A stretch of DNA of 64,000 nt from Paenibacillus tundrae (GTDB taxonomy: Bacteria > Bacillota > Bacilli > Paenibacillales > Paenibacillaceae). The translations under genes and the position numbers were made by a program. Each line of letters starts with the position of its first letter. Positions within the stretch are counted from its first letter, which is position 1. The notes under the pieces were generated by a model. That model was not told the origin of the DNA. It ran no database searches and saw only the letters and a list, made by a program, of their open reading frames with translations. Where the stretch lies: the NCBI RefSeq assembly GCF_030812775.1, contig NZ_JAUSTI010000004.1:1-64000 (forward strand), given 5' to 3'. Of this stretch, positions 1 through 8,174 are shown one piece after another.

Positions 1-69
1 CATGGTGCGCTAGGTTATCTTTCCCCTGCTCGTTTTGCGAAGAAATTTACGGACAAATCCGTCGCGTAA
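1..69 (+). CDS. IS3-family transposase, C-terminal fragment (partial at window start)
   Basis: Reading frame 1 encodes 22 residues beginning HGALGYLSPARF and ending KSVA before TAA at 67-69. The LGYLSP box followed by a short basic tail is the usual end of the OrfB (DDE integrase) part of IS3-family transposases, where it follows the catalytic core. The catalytic residues would lie upstream, outside the window. The element end follows within 30 bp, as expected for this family. Being short, the call rests mainly on that motif and on the adjacent terminal sequence. Confidence 0.6.
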   Translation, partial: HGALGYLSPARFAKKFTDKSVA

Positions 70-95
70 GTGTCTACTTTCTTGACATAGGTCCA
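1..95 (+). mobile_element. 3' end of an IS3-family insertion sequence (cut by window edge)
   Basis: The first 23 codons read as the C-terminal tail of an IS3-type transposase, with the family's characteristic H-G-x-LGYLSP ending. The tail is followed at once by GTCTACTTTCTTGACATAGG, a sequence typical of the right end of IS3-group elements, finishing near position 95. The left part lies outside the window, so completeness and target duplication cannot be judged. Confidence 0.6.
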
Positions 96-139
96 ACCCT
101 TGTCTAACGTAATCGAGTAACGATCAAACCCACTAATTA

Positions 140-245
140 AGGTCGAGCGCAGTTCAGAGCACAGAGAACCACAGAGAACCGCTCAGATCCGTACAGAACC
201 AATAGAAGCGTCCAGAATCATCCAGAACCGTACAGAGCCGTCCAG
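140..245. repeat. Cluster of short degenerate repeats (CAGAACCGT-like)
   Basis: At least eight imperfect copies of a 9-11 base unit related to CAGAACCGT lie almost head to tail (CAGAGCACAGAGAACC, ACAGAGAACC, CCAGAACCGT, ACAGAGCCGT, CCAGTAC and others). The stretch lies between the IS end and the 3' end of the minus-strand transporter. No reading frame or hairpin explains it. The rest of 96-411 shows no gene. Confidence 0.5.
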
Positions 246-411
246 TACAAATGATTTCTAGTACGGCTCAGGTACTGTTACCAAGTTGAAGTGAGCTCCA
301 GAGCGCTCAGACTCTTTCATTTGAGGTTTAAATGAGCACTAGTACGTACAAGCATCCTCACACAGTCCAAGCATGCACCAGCCCGTTTGCATCATACCCT
401 TTGCACTTTCC

Positions 412-1692
412 TTACTCTTCGCTACCGTTCTCATCTGCCCAACGCTTCAGCAGTTGATCTGAAGGAAGCAGGAAGGTCAATATCCCGAGTAATGGCAAGA
501 AGCTGCACACCTGCATCACAGGTGATACACCGAACACATCAATCCAGTTGCCCAGTACGAGCGCACCTAGACCACCCATACCGAAGGCAAGACCTGTGAT
601 CAGACCAGAGACGGTACCGATTTTACCCGGGATCAGCATCTGTGCGTAGACTACAGTAACCGAGAAACTCGATAACATGATGAAACCGATGATGGTTAAC
701 AATATACCCGTCCAGAACAGATTAGCGTAAGGCAGTAACAGCGTTAATGGAGCTGCACACGCCATAGATAGGAAAATAAGATTGCGTTTGCCGAATCGGT
801 CGGCAAGTGGCCCCCCGAAGAAAGTCCCCAGCGCTCCTGCAGCTAGGAATAGGAAAATGTAAATTTGTGCATCAGGTGTAGAAAGGTTGAAGCTTTCTAT
901 GAGATTAAAGGTATAGAAGCTACCAATAGCTGCGATATATAGGGAGCGGACAAAAACAAGCAAGATTAGAATTGTAATTGCTGCAGCGATTTTCTTACGT
1001 AATGCCGGGTTAGGTACTCGGCGTGCTGCCGCTTGTTTTCGTAGATAACTGCCTGATCTCAGCATCCGTCCATACCAACGTGCAATGTAGATCTGTACGG
1101 CAATACCTGCCGCTGCAATACCTGTAAATCCAATAGCACCGAAGAGACCAAACGGAATGAAGATCCAACGAGTGAGCAGTGGAGCCAGAGATTGTCCTGC
1201 ATTGCCTCCAACTTGAAAGATCGATTGTGCGAGACCACGACGTGCGCCAGCGGCCATATGAGATACTCTAGAGCCCTCGGGATGAAAGGCAGCCGAGCCA
1301 AGCCCGACAAAAATAACGGAAATAAGAACGGCCATATAGCTGTCAGCAAAGGCTAACAGGAGCATCCCTGTAAATGTAAAGCCCATACCGATCGGTAGAA
1401 TAGAAGGTGTTGGCTTCTTATCGGCAAACCATCCAATGACAGGCTGCATAATGGAAGCGGTGAAATTAATGGCGAAGGAAATCCAGCCAATCTGTGTGTA
1501 GGTGAGATGCATGGAATCCTTCAGAATCGGGAAGATCGCTGGAATAACCGACTGAATGGAATCGTTGAATAGATGCACCAGACTGATGGCGATTAATATC
1601 CGGTATACGGTGCGTTGAGCATCCAATCCGGAGGATGCCTGAGGCCCTGCTGTTGCGTCTTTGGGTAAAGAGGTCTGCATGGACATGTTCAT
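412..1692 (-). CDS. MFS transporter, fosmidomycin-resistance (Fsr) type
   Basis: A 426-residue polytopic membrane protein with about twelve hydrophobic segments, most likely a proton-driven exporter in the cytoplasmic membrane. The first transmembrane stretch carries VHLFNDSIQSVIPAIFP, and the AAFHPEGSRVSHMAAGARRGLAQSIFQVGGN region is characteristic of the Fsr/YfnC-like branch of the major facilitator superfamily, known for exporting fosmidomycin and similar compounds. The start has AAGGAG just upstream; an in-frame ATG six bases later is an alternative. It is a single gene, reading away from the 2003 gene. The actual substrate cannot be read from the sequence. Confidence 0.85.
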   Translation of the reverse strand: MNMSMQTSLPKDATAGPQASSGLDAQRTVYRILIAISLVHLFNDSIQSVIPAIFPILKDSMHLTYTQIGWISFAINFTASIMQPVIGWFADKKPTPSILPIGMGFTFTGMLLLAFADSYMAVLISVIFVGLGSAAFHPEGSRVSHMAAGARRGLAQSIFQVGGNAGQSLAPLLTRWIFIPFGLFGAIGFTGIAAAGIAVQIYIARWYGRMLRSGSYLRKQAAARRVPNPALRKKIAAAITILILLVFVRSLYIAAIGSFYTFNLIESFNLSTPDAQIYIFLFLAAGALGTFFGGPLADRFGKRNLIFLSMACAAPLTLLLPYANLFWTGILLTIIGFIMLSSFSVTVVYAQMLIPGKIGTVSGLITGLAFGMGGLGALVLGNWIDVFGVSPVMQVCSFLPLLGILTFLLPSDQLLKRWADENGSEE

Positions 1693-2002
1693 GTTCTCCT
1701 TTGGTCGCGGTCACGAGGGATCAGCGCCCTTTGATGTGATTTAAGCATATTGTTACATAATAGGATAGATTTAATAGGTGGGCAAGAGGAACAAAGAAAT
1801 CGTTTAGGCCGTTTCTACCTTTATTCTCGAAAAGGATGAAGGATTAAAATATGGGGATAGTGAGCTGCTTTATATATAGTAGAAAAGTACCCTTTTATCC
1901 TATTTACCTTCAAAAAGGGTTTGGCTTCAGGTAACGTTAAGAAGTCGAGTGTAATGCAGATCCAACGGCACTATTCCAGAAATGCTGGGAGGATGAATCG
2001 AT

Positions 2003-2206
2003 ATGAAGCAGTTAAGCCCCTATGTTCTTGCCAGGCGAAATGTAGTTATGACTATTATCTATATGGCCGTGGCCACTTTTTTGGCGATATATGTTGCACC
2101 TAAATCTTTGACTTTTGCGATCGTACTTTTTGTCACTTATCAAATGTTTAATGTCTTTATGTTACGGCACTATATTCGGAAGATGAAACAACTGAAGGAA
2201 GAATGA
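2003..2206 (+). CDS. Small membrane protein of unknown function (67 aa)
   Basis: A 67-residue protein with two hydrophobic segments (about residues 13-31 and 34-52) separated by a short PKS turn, and a basic C-terminus (RHYIRKMKQLKEE). The layout predicts a two-pass membrane hairpin with both ends cytoplasmic. GGGAGGATGAATCGAT precedes the ATG with a plausible Shine-Dalgarno core. A longer ORF in another frame covers the same DNA but lacks such features. I do not recognise a family. It converges on the que operon, whose terminator lies just downstream. Confidence 0.6.
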   Translation: MKQLSPYVLARRNVVMTIIYMAVATFLAIYVAPKSLTFAIVLFVTYQMFNVFMLRHYIRKMKQLKEE

Positions 2207-2280
2207 GCTATCCGAATGTGGAGTAACTATTTGTGCACGCAGACGTGGCGACTGAACAAGATACTGGATATGCCAAGCAG

Positions 2281-2325
2281 AAAAATCAAAAAAGCCGAGC
2301 TCCTCAATCATTGAGGGCTCGGCTT
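2281..2325 (-). terminator. Rho-independent terminator of the que operon
   Basis: Arms AAGCCGAGC (2292-2300) and GCTCGGCTT (2317-2325) enclose a further CCTCAAT/ATTGAGG pairing. On the minus strand the hairpin is followed by a T-rich run (complement of 2281-2291). It lies 16 bp beyond the queF stop codon. Confidence 0.85.
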
Positions 2326-2340
2326 CCAGTGCGTTATCGA

Positions 2341-2832
2341 TTAGCGATTATCAATTGTCTCTGGGTACATATCATGATTCATCATACGGTGGTCGGCCAT
2401 TTGCTCATATTTTGTTCCCGGTTTACCGTAGTTGGTGTACGGGTCGATGGAAATACCGCCGCGCGGTGTAAATTTACCCCATACCTCAATGTAGCGCGGA
2501 TCCATGAGCTTGATCAGATCGTTCATGATGATGTTCACGCAATCCTCGTGGAAATCTCCATGATTGCGGAAGCTGAACAGATACAGCTTGAGGGACTTGC
2601 TCTCTACCATTTTGATATCAGGAATGTAGCTGATATAGATTGTCGCAAAATCCGGTTGACCCGTGATAGGACACAGGCTAGTGAACTCCGGGCAGTTGAA
2701 TTTAACAAAATAATCGCGGTACGGATGCTTGTTATCGAAGTTTTCCAGAATTCCTGGGTCGTATTCAAATGTATATTTTACGTTCTGGTTACCCAGTAGC
2801 GTGATATCTTGCATTTCATCAGGTTGTCTCAT
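2341..2832 (-). CDS. queF: NADPH-dependent 7-cyano-7-deazaguanine reductase QueF
   Basis: A 163-residue cytoplasmic T-fold enzyme that reduces preQ0 to preQ1, the last free-base step toward queuosine in tRNA. Visible QueF features are the [17 protein letters not shown] segment holding the catalytic cysteine and downstream Asp, the ESKSLKLYL substrate and NADPH box, and [13 protein letters not shown]. Length matches the short unimodular QueF of Bacillus type. It is the last gene after queC, queD and queE, separated from queE by 189 bp, with AAGGAG upstream of its own ATG and a strong terminator after it. Confidence 0.97.
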   Translation of the reverse strand: MRQPDEMQDITLLGNQNVKYTFEYDPGILENFDNKHPYRDYFVKFNCPEFTSLCPITGQPDFATIYISYIPDIKMVESKSLKLYLFSFRNHGDFHEDCVNIIMNDLIKLMDPRYIEVWGKFTPRGGISIDPYTNYGKPGTKYEQMADHRMMNHDMYPETIDNR

Positions 2833-3021
2833 TAGTTTAATACGCTCCTTATTTCCGTCAAAGCACGTAGCCTTGCGGTATATCTAAACAGATAAATCTC
2901 GCTGTACAACTCAATTTATATAGGATGATTAAGACGGAGTCCATGATTACATCATGCCGCCCATTTTACCCATACTGCCCATGCTACGCACGCTATCAAT
3001 TCATAGCACACAGTATACTTC

Positions 3022-3774
3022 CTAGACGCCGCGTTTGTTCCCCCATACCAATGTATGAAGCTGCGGAAGCACACGAACGTTATTCAGATCATCGGAGGCA
3101 CTGACTTGGTCAATCAGCCACTCATAACGAGTGAGCAGGGAGGCTGCAAGGTCAGGCGTATCCATCGATGTCACATTCGGATTACCTGTCTGCAAAAATA
3201 AATCGGTTCCCGGATAACGTGCATGCACACGCCGGGCATAGTTTAGGTCTGTCTCGTCGAAAATGACGATCTTCAGACTATGACTTCGGTCTGGGGAACC
3301 TGCGGCAAGCCTCGCGATCACATCATCCAGCACGTTCCAATCTGTATCCATACCAGAGCTTGGTGGCTTAGGCGAGACGGTGACTTCGTCGATGTCTGCC
3401 AGCCATGGCTGCCAGCGGGATCCTTGCGTCTCTACGGCTGTGCGGATGTCATGCTCACGCAATAGCTCAACTAAGCCATCCAGCGAAGCGAGCAGAGCCG
3501 GATTACCACCAGAGATGGTGACATGGGAGAAGCGTGATCCGCCAACGAGGCGCAATTCCTCCCACACTTGCTCAGGTGTCATTTTCTGAATCTGATCTTT
3601 GCCGGTGCCATCCCAGGTGAAAGCAGAGTCACACCAGGAGCAACGGTAATCACAGCCAGCGGTGCGGACAAACATCGTTTTCTGCCCGATAACCATACCC
3701 TCCCCCTGAACGGTAGGGCCGAAAATTTCCATGACAGGAATGCGCGTAGCTTGACTAGGGATGCTACTCATCAA
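3022..3774 (-). CDS. queE: 7-carboxy-7-deazaguanine synthase QueE (radical SAM)
   Basis: A 250-residue radical SAM enzyme that converts 6-carboxytetrahydropterin to 7-carboxy-7-deazaguanine. The cluster-binding motif is CDYRCSWC (C41, C45, C48), i.e. CX3CX2C, preceded by IFGPTVQGEGMVIG, the QueE N-terminal signature, and followed by the SGGNPAL strand that binds SAM. The first 11 bp overlap the end of queD, so translation is probably coupled. Two adjacent ATG codons could serve as start. It acts between QueD and QueC in the pathway. Confidence 0.95.
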   Translation of the reverse strand: MMSSIPSQATRIPVMEIFGPTVQGEGMVIGQKTMFVRTAGCDYRCSWCDSAFTWDGTGKDQIQKMTPEQVWEELRLVGGSRFSHVTISGGNPALLASLDGLVELLREHDIRTAVETQGSRWQPWLADIDEVTVSPKPPSSGMDTDWNVLDDVIARLAAGSPDRSHSLKIVIFDETDLNYARRVHARYPGTDLFLQTGNPNVTSMDTPDLAASLLTRYEWLIDQVSASDDLNNVRVLPQLHTLVWGNKRGV

Positions 3775-4258
3775 TCATCCACTCCCGTCTTGCTTCGGCA
3801 TAACTGGTTGGTGTCTCATAGAGTCTTACAAACTCCGTACGTCCGCCTTCAGTGAGAGCCGCATATGGCTCTGTCTGAAGCGCGTGTTCCATCTGTTCGA
3901 ACAGCCATACGACCATATTTTCCGCCGTTGTGTTCATCAGAGGCAGTGTTTCGTTGAGGTACTGATGATCCAGATAACCTTCGATTTGTGTTTTCCATAT
4001 ATCCTTAATATGTCCAAAATCAACCGTCAGCCCGGTTTCACCCGGATAACCGCTGATGCCGAAAATAACTTTATACGTATGACCGTGCAGATTCTTGCAC
4101 TTGCCTTCATAACAGTGCAGATGATGTGCCGCGTCAAAAGTAAACTCCTTGCTGACCAGTACACGTTTGCGATGATATCTTAACTGTGTAGGCAGAATAT
4201 CCTCGTCAATCCGTTGCAAACGTTCAACAATACGGAATGTTCCAGGCTCTCTCATCAC
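3764..4258 (-). CDS. queD: 6-carboxytetrahydropterin synthase QueD
   Basis: A 164-residue zinc enzyme of the tunnelling (T-fold) family that turns dihydroneopterin triphosphate into 6-carboxy-tetrahydropterin. The zinc ligands are visible as FDAAHHLH and [11 protein letters not shown], with the catalytic Cys just before the [11 protein letters not shown] and LDHQYLNE are further QueD/PTPS landmarks. The N-terminus carries about 30 residues before the KEFTFDAAH strand, slightly longer than the minimal family. Its ATG overlaps the queC stop by 4 bp (ATGA), and its end overlaps queE, so the three genes form one tightly coupled unit. Confidence 0.95.
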   Translation of the reverse strand: MMREPGTFRIVERLQRIDEDILPTQLRYHRKRVLVSKEFTFDAAHHLHCYEGKCKNLHGHTYKVIFGISGYPGETGLTVDFGHIKDIWKTQIEGYLDHQYLNETLPLMNTTAENMVVWLFEQMEHALQTEPYAALTEGGRTEFVRLYETPTSYAEARREWMIDE

Positions 4259-4935
4259 ACATCCACTCCCGTGTGACCAGTTGCTGTACGTTGCTCCAAA
4301 TACTGATCCAATCCGGCTTTGCGCAATTTACATGCAGGGCATTCTCCGCAGCCATCCCCAATCACACCGTTATAACAAGTGAGTGTTCGCTCGCGTACAT
4401 ATTCAAAGGCACCGAGATCATCTGCCATTTTCCAAGTCTGGGCTTTGTCCAGCCACATCAAAGGCGTGTGAATTACGAACGGATAATCCATCGATAGGTT
4501 AAGCGTGACATTCATTGATTTAACAAATGAGTCGCGGCAATCCGGATATCCACTAAAATCGGTTTCACATACACCTGTGACGAGATGACGTGCGCCTTTT
4601 TGTTTGGCAAGAATTGCGGCGAAGCTAAGGAACAGCAGGTTACGTCCATCCACAAAAGTGCTGGGCAGTTCGCCTTCATTATGTGTAATTTCTACATCAT
4701 TACGAGTTAATGCGTTAGGGGCAAGCTGGTTGAGCAGGCTCATATCTAGCACAGTCTGCTGCACACCGAGATCCTTAGCAATAGCAGAGGCGCATTCAAT
4801 CTCCAGCTTATGGCGCTGTCCGTAATCAAACGTAACCACCTCAACCTCAGCAAATTGCTGTTTGGCCCAGAACAAACAAGTTGTACTGTCCTGACCGCCG
4901 CTGAAAACAACGACTGCTTTTTCTTCGTTCAACAT
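4255..4935 (-). CDS. queC: 7-cyano-7-deazaguanine synthase QueC
   Basis: A 226-residue ATP-dependent enzyme that amidates and dehydrates 7-carboxy-7-deazaguanine to preQ0. It opens with the PP-loop [13 protein letters not shown], has the family's GHRHKLE-like segment ([11 protein letters not shown]), and ends with the zinc-binding cluster [20 protein letters not shown] choose the ATG at 4935, giving [14 protein letters not shown], because GAGAGG sits seven bases upstream; a longer form from 4974 lacks a comparable site. It is the first gene of the que operon, about 275 bp downstream of the preQ1-I aptamer. Confidence 0.95.
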   Translation of the reverse strand: MLNEEKAVVVFSGGQDSTTCLFWAKQQFAEVEVVTFDYGQRHKLEIECASAIAKDLGVQQTVLDMSLLNQLAPNALTRNDVEITHNEGELPSTFVDGRNLLFLSFAAILAKQKGARHLVTGVCETDFSGYPDCRDSFVKSMNVTLNLSMDYPFVIHTPLMWLDKAQTWKMADDLGAFEYVRERTLTCYNGVIGDGCGECPACKLRKAGLDQYLEQRTATGHTGVDV

Positions 4936-5210
4936 AAAAAAACCTCTCCATCTTCTTAAGATCACGCCATGCACTTAGGCATAGGGTGTCGGAAGAACAG
5001 AGAAGTCCATGAACTAACATCCATCAAAAAACACACCTTCTTGCAAATCGCTTCAAAAAAAGCGAATTTCCAATCCAGTGTCCTTAGTTTTTTACGTACA
5101 TGCTGTTTGTGTCATAAACACAAACGTATTGAACTGCTGTACAACAGGTGCATAACACGGTGTCTACATGTTCAATTCAATGTACGCAAGACTGTGCTGA
5201 CCCAATAGGT

Positions 5211-5242
5211 CTAAGTCTTGTAGAGGGAGTTCGCGAACCTCT
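5211..5242 (-). ncRNA. preQ1-I riboswitch aptamer
   Basis: On the minus strand this reads AGAGGTTC, GCGAACT, CCCTCT, then ACAAGACTTAG. It lines up with the class I preQ1 aptamer: P1 strands AGAGG and CCTCT, the GTTC loop start, a C-rich 3' strand and an A-rich tail ending in CUUAG that can form the pseudoknot. Position upstream of queC fits. The tail is less A-rich than the classic AAAAAACUA, so I am not certain of the subtype. Confidence 0.75.
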
Positions 5243-5286
5243 CCCATGCCAGGCGGCATGGATTTTCTTCTTCAAATGTCTGATCC

Positions 5287-5292
5287 ATTATA
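5287..5292 (-). promoter_or_regulatory. -10 box of the que operon promoter
   Basis: The minus strand shows a consensus TATAAT about 45 bp upstream of the preQ1 aptamer, inside GTTATAATGG. No good -35 box sits 17 bp upstream (GTAGCC), so the promoter is inferred from the -10 and from context. A CCATGCC/GGCATGG hairpin lies between this box and the aptamer. Confidence 0.45.
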
Positions 5293-5367
5293 ACACGAAA
5301 CCGCCTGGTGGCTACCTCACTTCAATAAAGTGGCATAAGTCTCCAGACGGTATGGTCATGAAATGCA

Positions 5368-6072
5368 TTATTTAATTAAAACGTTTCCGAAGGGGATCAC
5401 TTCTTTCAGAATTCGCTTGAACAGACCTTCATCGTTCACATCCCGTTCCAGTCTGCTATTCTCACGCCCTGCTTGAAATAGAACCGAGCCGTGTCCAGTC
5501 ATTTTCCAATGATAGTTCATATGCTGGCTCGCCAGATGGTTCCCATATACGGTGAGTTCCAAGTGTGCATTCTCAGGGTAAGCGATAATGCTGCCCGCGT
5601 CGACATAGAGCGGAGCGGTGGGGTGCAGCTCCTGTTGGCACACTTGGCCTTGAGTTAACAGTCCGATCTTGCCTTTTCCCGAAAACTTCATTTTGACCGC
5701 ATCTTGGGTGATGAGCATATTTTTGATTTTCTGAATTTTGGTATGCATGGTGACGCCATCGGAGTAAAAAAAGAGATGTCGGAAGTCGTATAATAGATCA
5801 CTCTCTTCATCCAGCTCGACCTCTTTCATCGTAAAACCGGGAGGGAGTGCAGCTACAAACTGGCATGGACCAGAGATTTCCGATTTAATCAGTTTCTTTT
5901 TGCGGACAATGCCTGAAATGTTCATAAACTTATCATTACGGCTGTTACTAGAGCCGCGAAATGCAACAATCTGCTGTGGATGCAAAATATGAAGCCGGTC
6001 GTCCTGAACAAGCGAGAATGTAACGACTTGTCCAGCGCCACCAGCTTCAACGGTATTGAGGTGTATGTGCAT
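5368..6072 (-). CDS. AIM24 family protein
   Basis: A 234-residue beta-rich protein of the AIM24/DUF124 family (TRAP-like double-stranded beta-helix). No signal peptide or membrane segment is seen, so it is probably cytoplasmic. The pattern includes GSVLFQAGRENSRLERDV near the C-terminus and LYVDAGSIIAYPENAHLEL, a recurrent AIM24 stretch. The biochemical role of bacterial AIM24 proteins is not established. TAGGAG precedes the ATG. It follows the minus-strand gene at 6094-6549 by 21 bp, so the two are probably cotranscribed. Confidence 0.8.
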   Translation of the reverse strand: MHIHLNTVEAGGAGQVVTFSLVQDDRLHILHPQQIVAFRGSSNSRNDKFMNISGIVRKKKLIKSEISGPCQFVAALPPGFTMKEVELDEESDLLYDFRHLFFYSDGVTMHTKIQKIKNMLITQDAVKMKFSGKGKIGLLTQGQVCQQELHPTAPLYVDAGSIIAYPENAHLELTVYGNHLASQHMNYHWKMTGHGSVLFQAGRENSRLERDVNDEGLFKRILKEVIPFGNVLIK

Positions 6073-6093
6073 GCGGCTGCTCCTATTCTCGTT

Positions 6094-6549
6094 TTAGATT
6101 CGGCCTGAGCGGCGACGCATTCCCAAACGCATAAGGCGAATCAAAATAAAGTAACCCAATATAAGAGCAACGATTGTAATAATCATCGTCTGAATTCGTT
6201 TGGCAGTCGTATTTTTGGCATTTTGATCGTCTTGCAATTGGCTGACCATTTCAGTCAGTTTTTGGTTTTGTGCGATTAACTGATCATTCTGGGCTTTGAA
6301 GGCTTCGACGTTCGCTTGGGCTTGTCCCAACTGGGCGGAAGTTTCATTGAGCTTGTTTAACGTCTCTTGATAGCTTTGCTGTAGGGCATTCACTTCTCCT
6401 GGAAGTTCAGCTACCCGTTCCCATCCGCTATATATATCTGAAAATATATTGGCATTTGCTGCATGTACTGTAGAAGCTAACGAGGCAGTAAACAAAATGC
6501 ATGTGGTGAATAACACCCGAATTAGAGCATGATGAATCGATTTTGGCAT
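6094..6549 (-). CDS. Secreted or membrane-anchored coiled-coil protein of unknown function
   Basis: A 151-residue protein with an N-terminal signal-like segment (about residues 9-30, ending SLASTVHAA), a long Gln/Asn/Leu-rich helical region at about 45-115 with heptad spacing typical of a coiled coil, and a C-terminal transmembrane helix (about 122-142) followed by basic RLMRLGMRRRSGRI. This predicts an extracytoplasmic coiled coil tethered by its C-terminus. The family was not recognised. It probably shares an operon with the AIM24 gene, suggesting but not proving an envelope-related role. Confidence 0.7.
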   Translation of the reverse strand: MPKSIHHALIRVLFTTCILFTASLASTVHAANANIFSDIYSGWERVAELPGEVNALQQSYQETLNKLNETSAQLGQAQANVEAFKAQNDQLIAQNQKLTEMVSQLQDDQNAKNTTAKRIQTMIITIVALILGYFILIRLMRLGMRRRSGRI

Positions 6550-6866
6550 TCATGACACCTTCTTTCGATGTGGTAGATTCGTCAGACGATTTATGTCTTT
6601 ATTTGTTTCATTTAATGAAAACATGGCTCTTACATTATACGTCAAAAGTAGCGCAATGGGTTCAGGCTATCCACATTTTTTGCAAGTAATATTTAGTTTC
6701 GTTCACAAAGTGTCAGGGTAATAGAACGATAAGGAAGCACACGAACAGGACTGACTTATAAATATTACCCCAGTTCCGAGAGCTTACTCTTCACAAAGAC
6801 GAAAAATATAATGAAATAATATAACCGATTTTGGAAGAAGATCGTATACAAAAGGAGTAGAAAACT

Positions 6867-7034
6867 ATGCATACTACAGAACGTGGAACACCAACCAAAA
6901 CAATTATGATTACAGTCAATGGCGAGCCTATTGGACGAAAACTAATTATTGATAGTGTGACGTACGCGCCCGTTGCCGAAACAGAATGGAATGAATCAAT
7001 ACCTCGAATTTTAAATAATTCATCGGCAATGTGA
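6867..7034 (+). CDS. Small protein, 55 aa, resembling part of a stalk domain
   Basis: ATG at 6867 follows AAAGGAG with good spacing and opens a 55-codon frame ending TGA at 7032-7034. The middle, ITVNGEPIGRKLIIDSVTYAPV, resembles the strand-turn-strand of copper amine oxidase N-terminal-like stalk domains (VNGxxI...xxVTYVPL), but the protein is too short for a whole domain and has no signal peptide. A terminator follows within 30 bp, so it is an independent transcription unit. The function is unknown; the stalk resemblance is tentative. Confidence 0.6.
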   Translation: MHTTERGTPTKTIMITVNGEPIGRKLIIDSVTYAPVAETEWNESIPRILNNSSAM

Positions 7035-7061
7035 GTTAGGTCTTGCCAAGAATAACCCCTT

Positions 7062-7091
7062 AAAAAGCATGGTGATTTGCCAGGCTTTTTT
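7062..7091 (+). terminator. Rho-independent terminator
   Basis: Hairpin AAAAAGC/GCTTTTTT with an inner TGG/CCA pairing, running into a T-run. It ends the small gene at 6867-7034. Confidence 0.75.
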
Positions 7092-7252
7092 GTCGTTTAA
7101 TGTCGTAATTAGACGGATTTAGAAGGGATAAACCATCTATAATTATTTTTGTGTAAATTTTATATGCGAACATATGTTCCGTGACAATATAGTGTCCATT
7201 CACCCTGATAACTTAGAAGATAATACATAAAAATCGGGGGGGAGACGACGTA

Positions 7253-7957
7253 GTGAACTCAGTCTTTGAAGTATGTTATTCGTGGAACAAAGAGGCCATA
7301 CCGACGGGAGGAGCCGACCCCGTGTATATGATGATTGAATGGCGCAACGGTTCCCCTGCCAAAAGACTCAGGAAGTTAGCACCTAAAATTGTGTCTAGAG
7401 ACTTGGAATTATTGCTCAAACCGGAATATGGAATTGAGCTTAAGGGTATCTACGGATGCCGCTCCAAAGAGACAGATATCGGTTGGGTGCTACGACTTGG
7501 AGATGTCTATAAAGGCGAGAGTAAACAGATCTTACTCGAATTTGCGATGGGACCCCGATTATCAGGCAAAGCTTCTGTATGTTCAGCCTATTGGAGTACA
7601 CGCAAACTGAAACAGAGCCAGCGAGTTTTGCTCCGAAGAGAACAGTTGTACATTCAATATACGAGTCATTTGGGTATGTTGAGGCAGCCGGAGGATCCGA
7701 AGGTCGAAAAGACCATTAAGCTTAGTGAGACAGTACCGTTGATTAAACAAGCTCTACGAGCTTATGAAAGAGGGCGTGTACAAGAAGGAAGTAATCTACT
7801 GCGACGACATGCGGATGCCCTGCTGATTGAAGCAGCCCGCAAACAAGATTTGGATTATTATGAAGAGGCCGAAATGGTGGAGAAACTGCGCTATCACTAT
7901 GGAATTACGTATGCTAATCCTTACCCAGTTCGTGGAAAAGCGATGTTAGTCGAGTAG
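7253..7957 (+). CDS. Stand-alone protein resembling the C-terminal part of VWA-domain proteins
   Basis: A 234-residue protein starting at GTG behind GGGGGGAG. Residues about 40-130 (IVSRDLELLLKPEYGIELKGIYG through LGDVYKGESKQILLEF) resemble the beta-sandwich that follows the VWA domain in bacterial VWA proteins, with the GD-x(3)-GE-K-x-ILLE box. Residues about 160-220 are helical and resemble the repeat-like tail of the same proteins (AYERGRVQEGSNLLRRHADALL). The VWA domain with its MIDAS motif is absent, and nothing upstream restores it in frame. The N-terminal 40 residues (EVCYSWNKEAIPTGGADPVYMMIEW) are not recognised. It could be a truncated relic or a small partner protein. Confidence 0.65.
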   Translation: MNSVFEVCYSWNKEAIPTGGADPVYMMIEWRNGSPAKRLRKLAPKIVSRDLELLLKPEYGIELKGIYGCRSKETDIGWVLRLGDVYKGESKQILLEFAMGPRLSGKASVCSAYWSTRKLKQSQRVLLRREQLYIQYTSHLGMLRQPEDPKVEKTIKLSETVPLIKQALRAYERGRVQEGSNLLRRHADALLIEAARKQDLDYYEEAEMVEKLRYHYGITYANPYPVRGKAMLVE

Positions 7958-8174
7958 GGAGAAAGAACCATTCATAACGTAATACCAATAACTGTTTCTA
8001 CATAGATTTTAAAGGTGAAGTTAAGAAATAAGTCGAATTTACTATGAATGTGATAATGGATATTGCAAAAAAACAGAAATGGTAAATAAGTTCAATCAAG
8101 CAATGTCCATCATCATAAAAATGGATGGAGTTGTCACAAATTTATTGAAACAACATCGTGGAGGATCCGGCAAA

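Noticed and set aside
5083-5099. AAAAAACTAA on the minus strand downstream of the preQ1 aptamer, as in the tail of class I preQ1 switches
   Set aside because: No GGTTC loop or P1 strands precede it within 40 nt; treated as coincidence.
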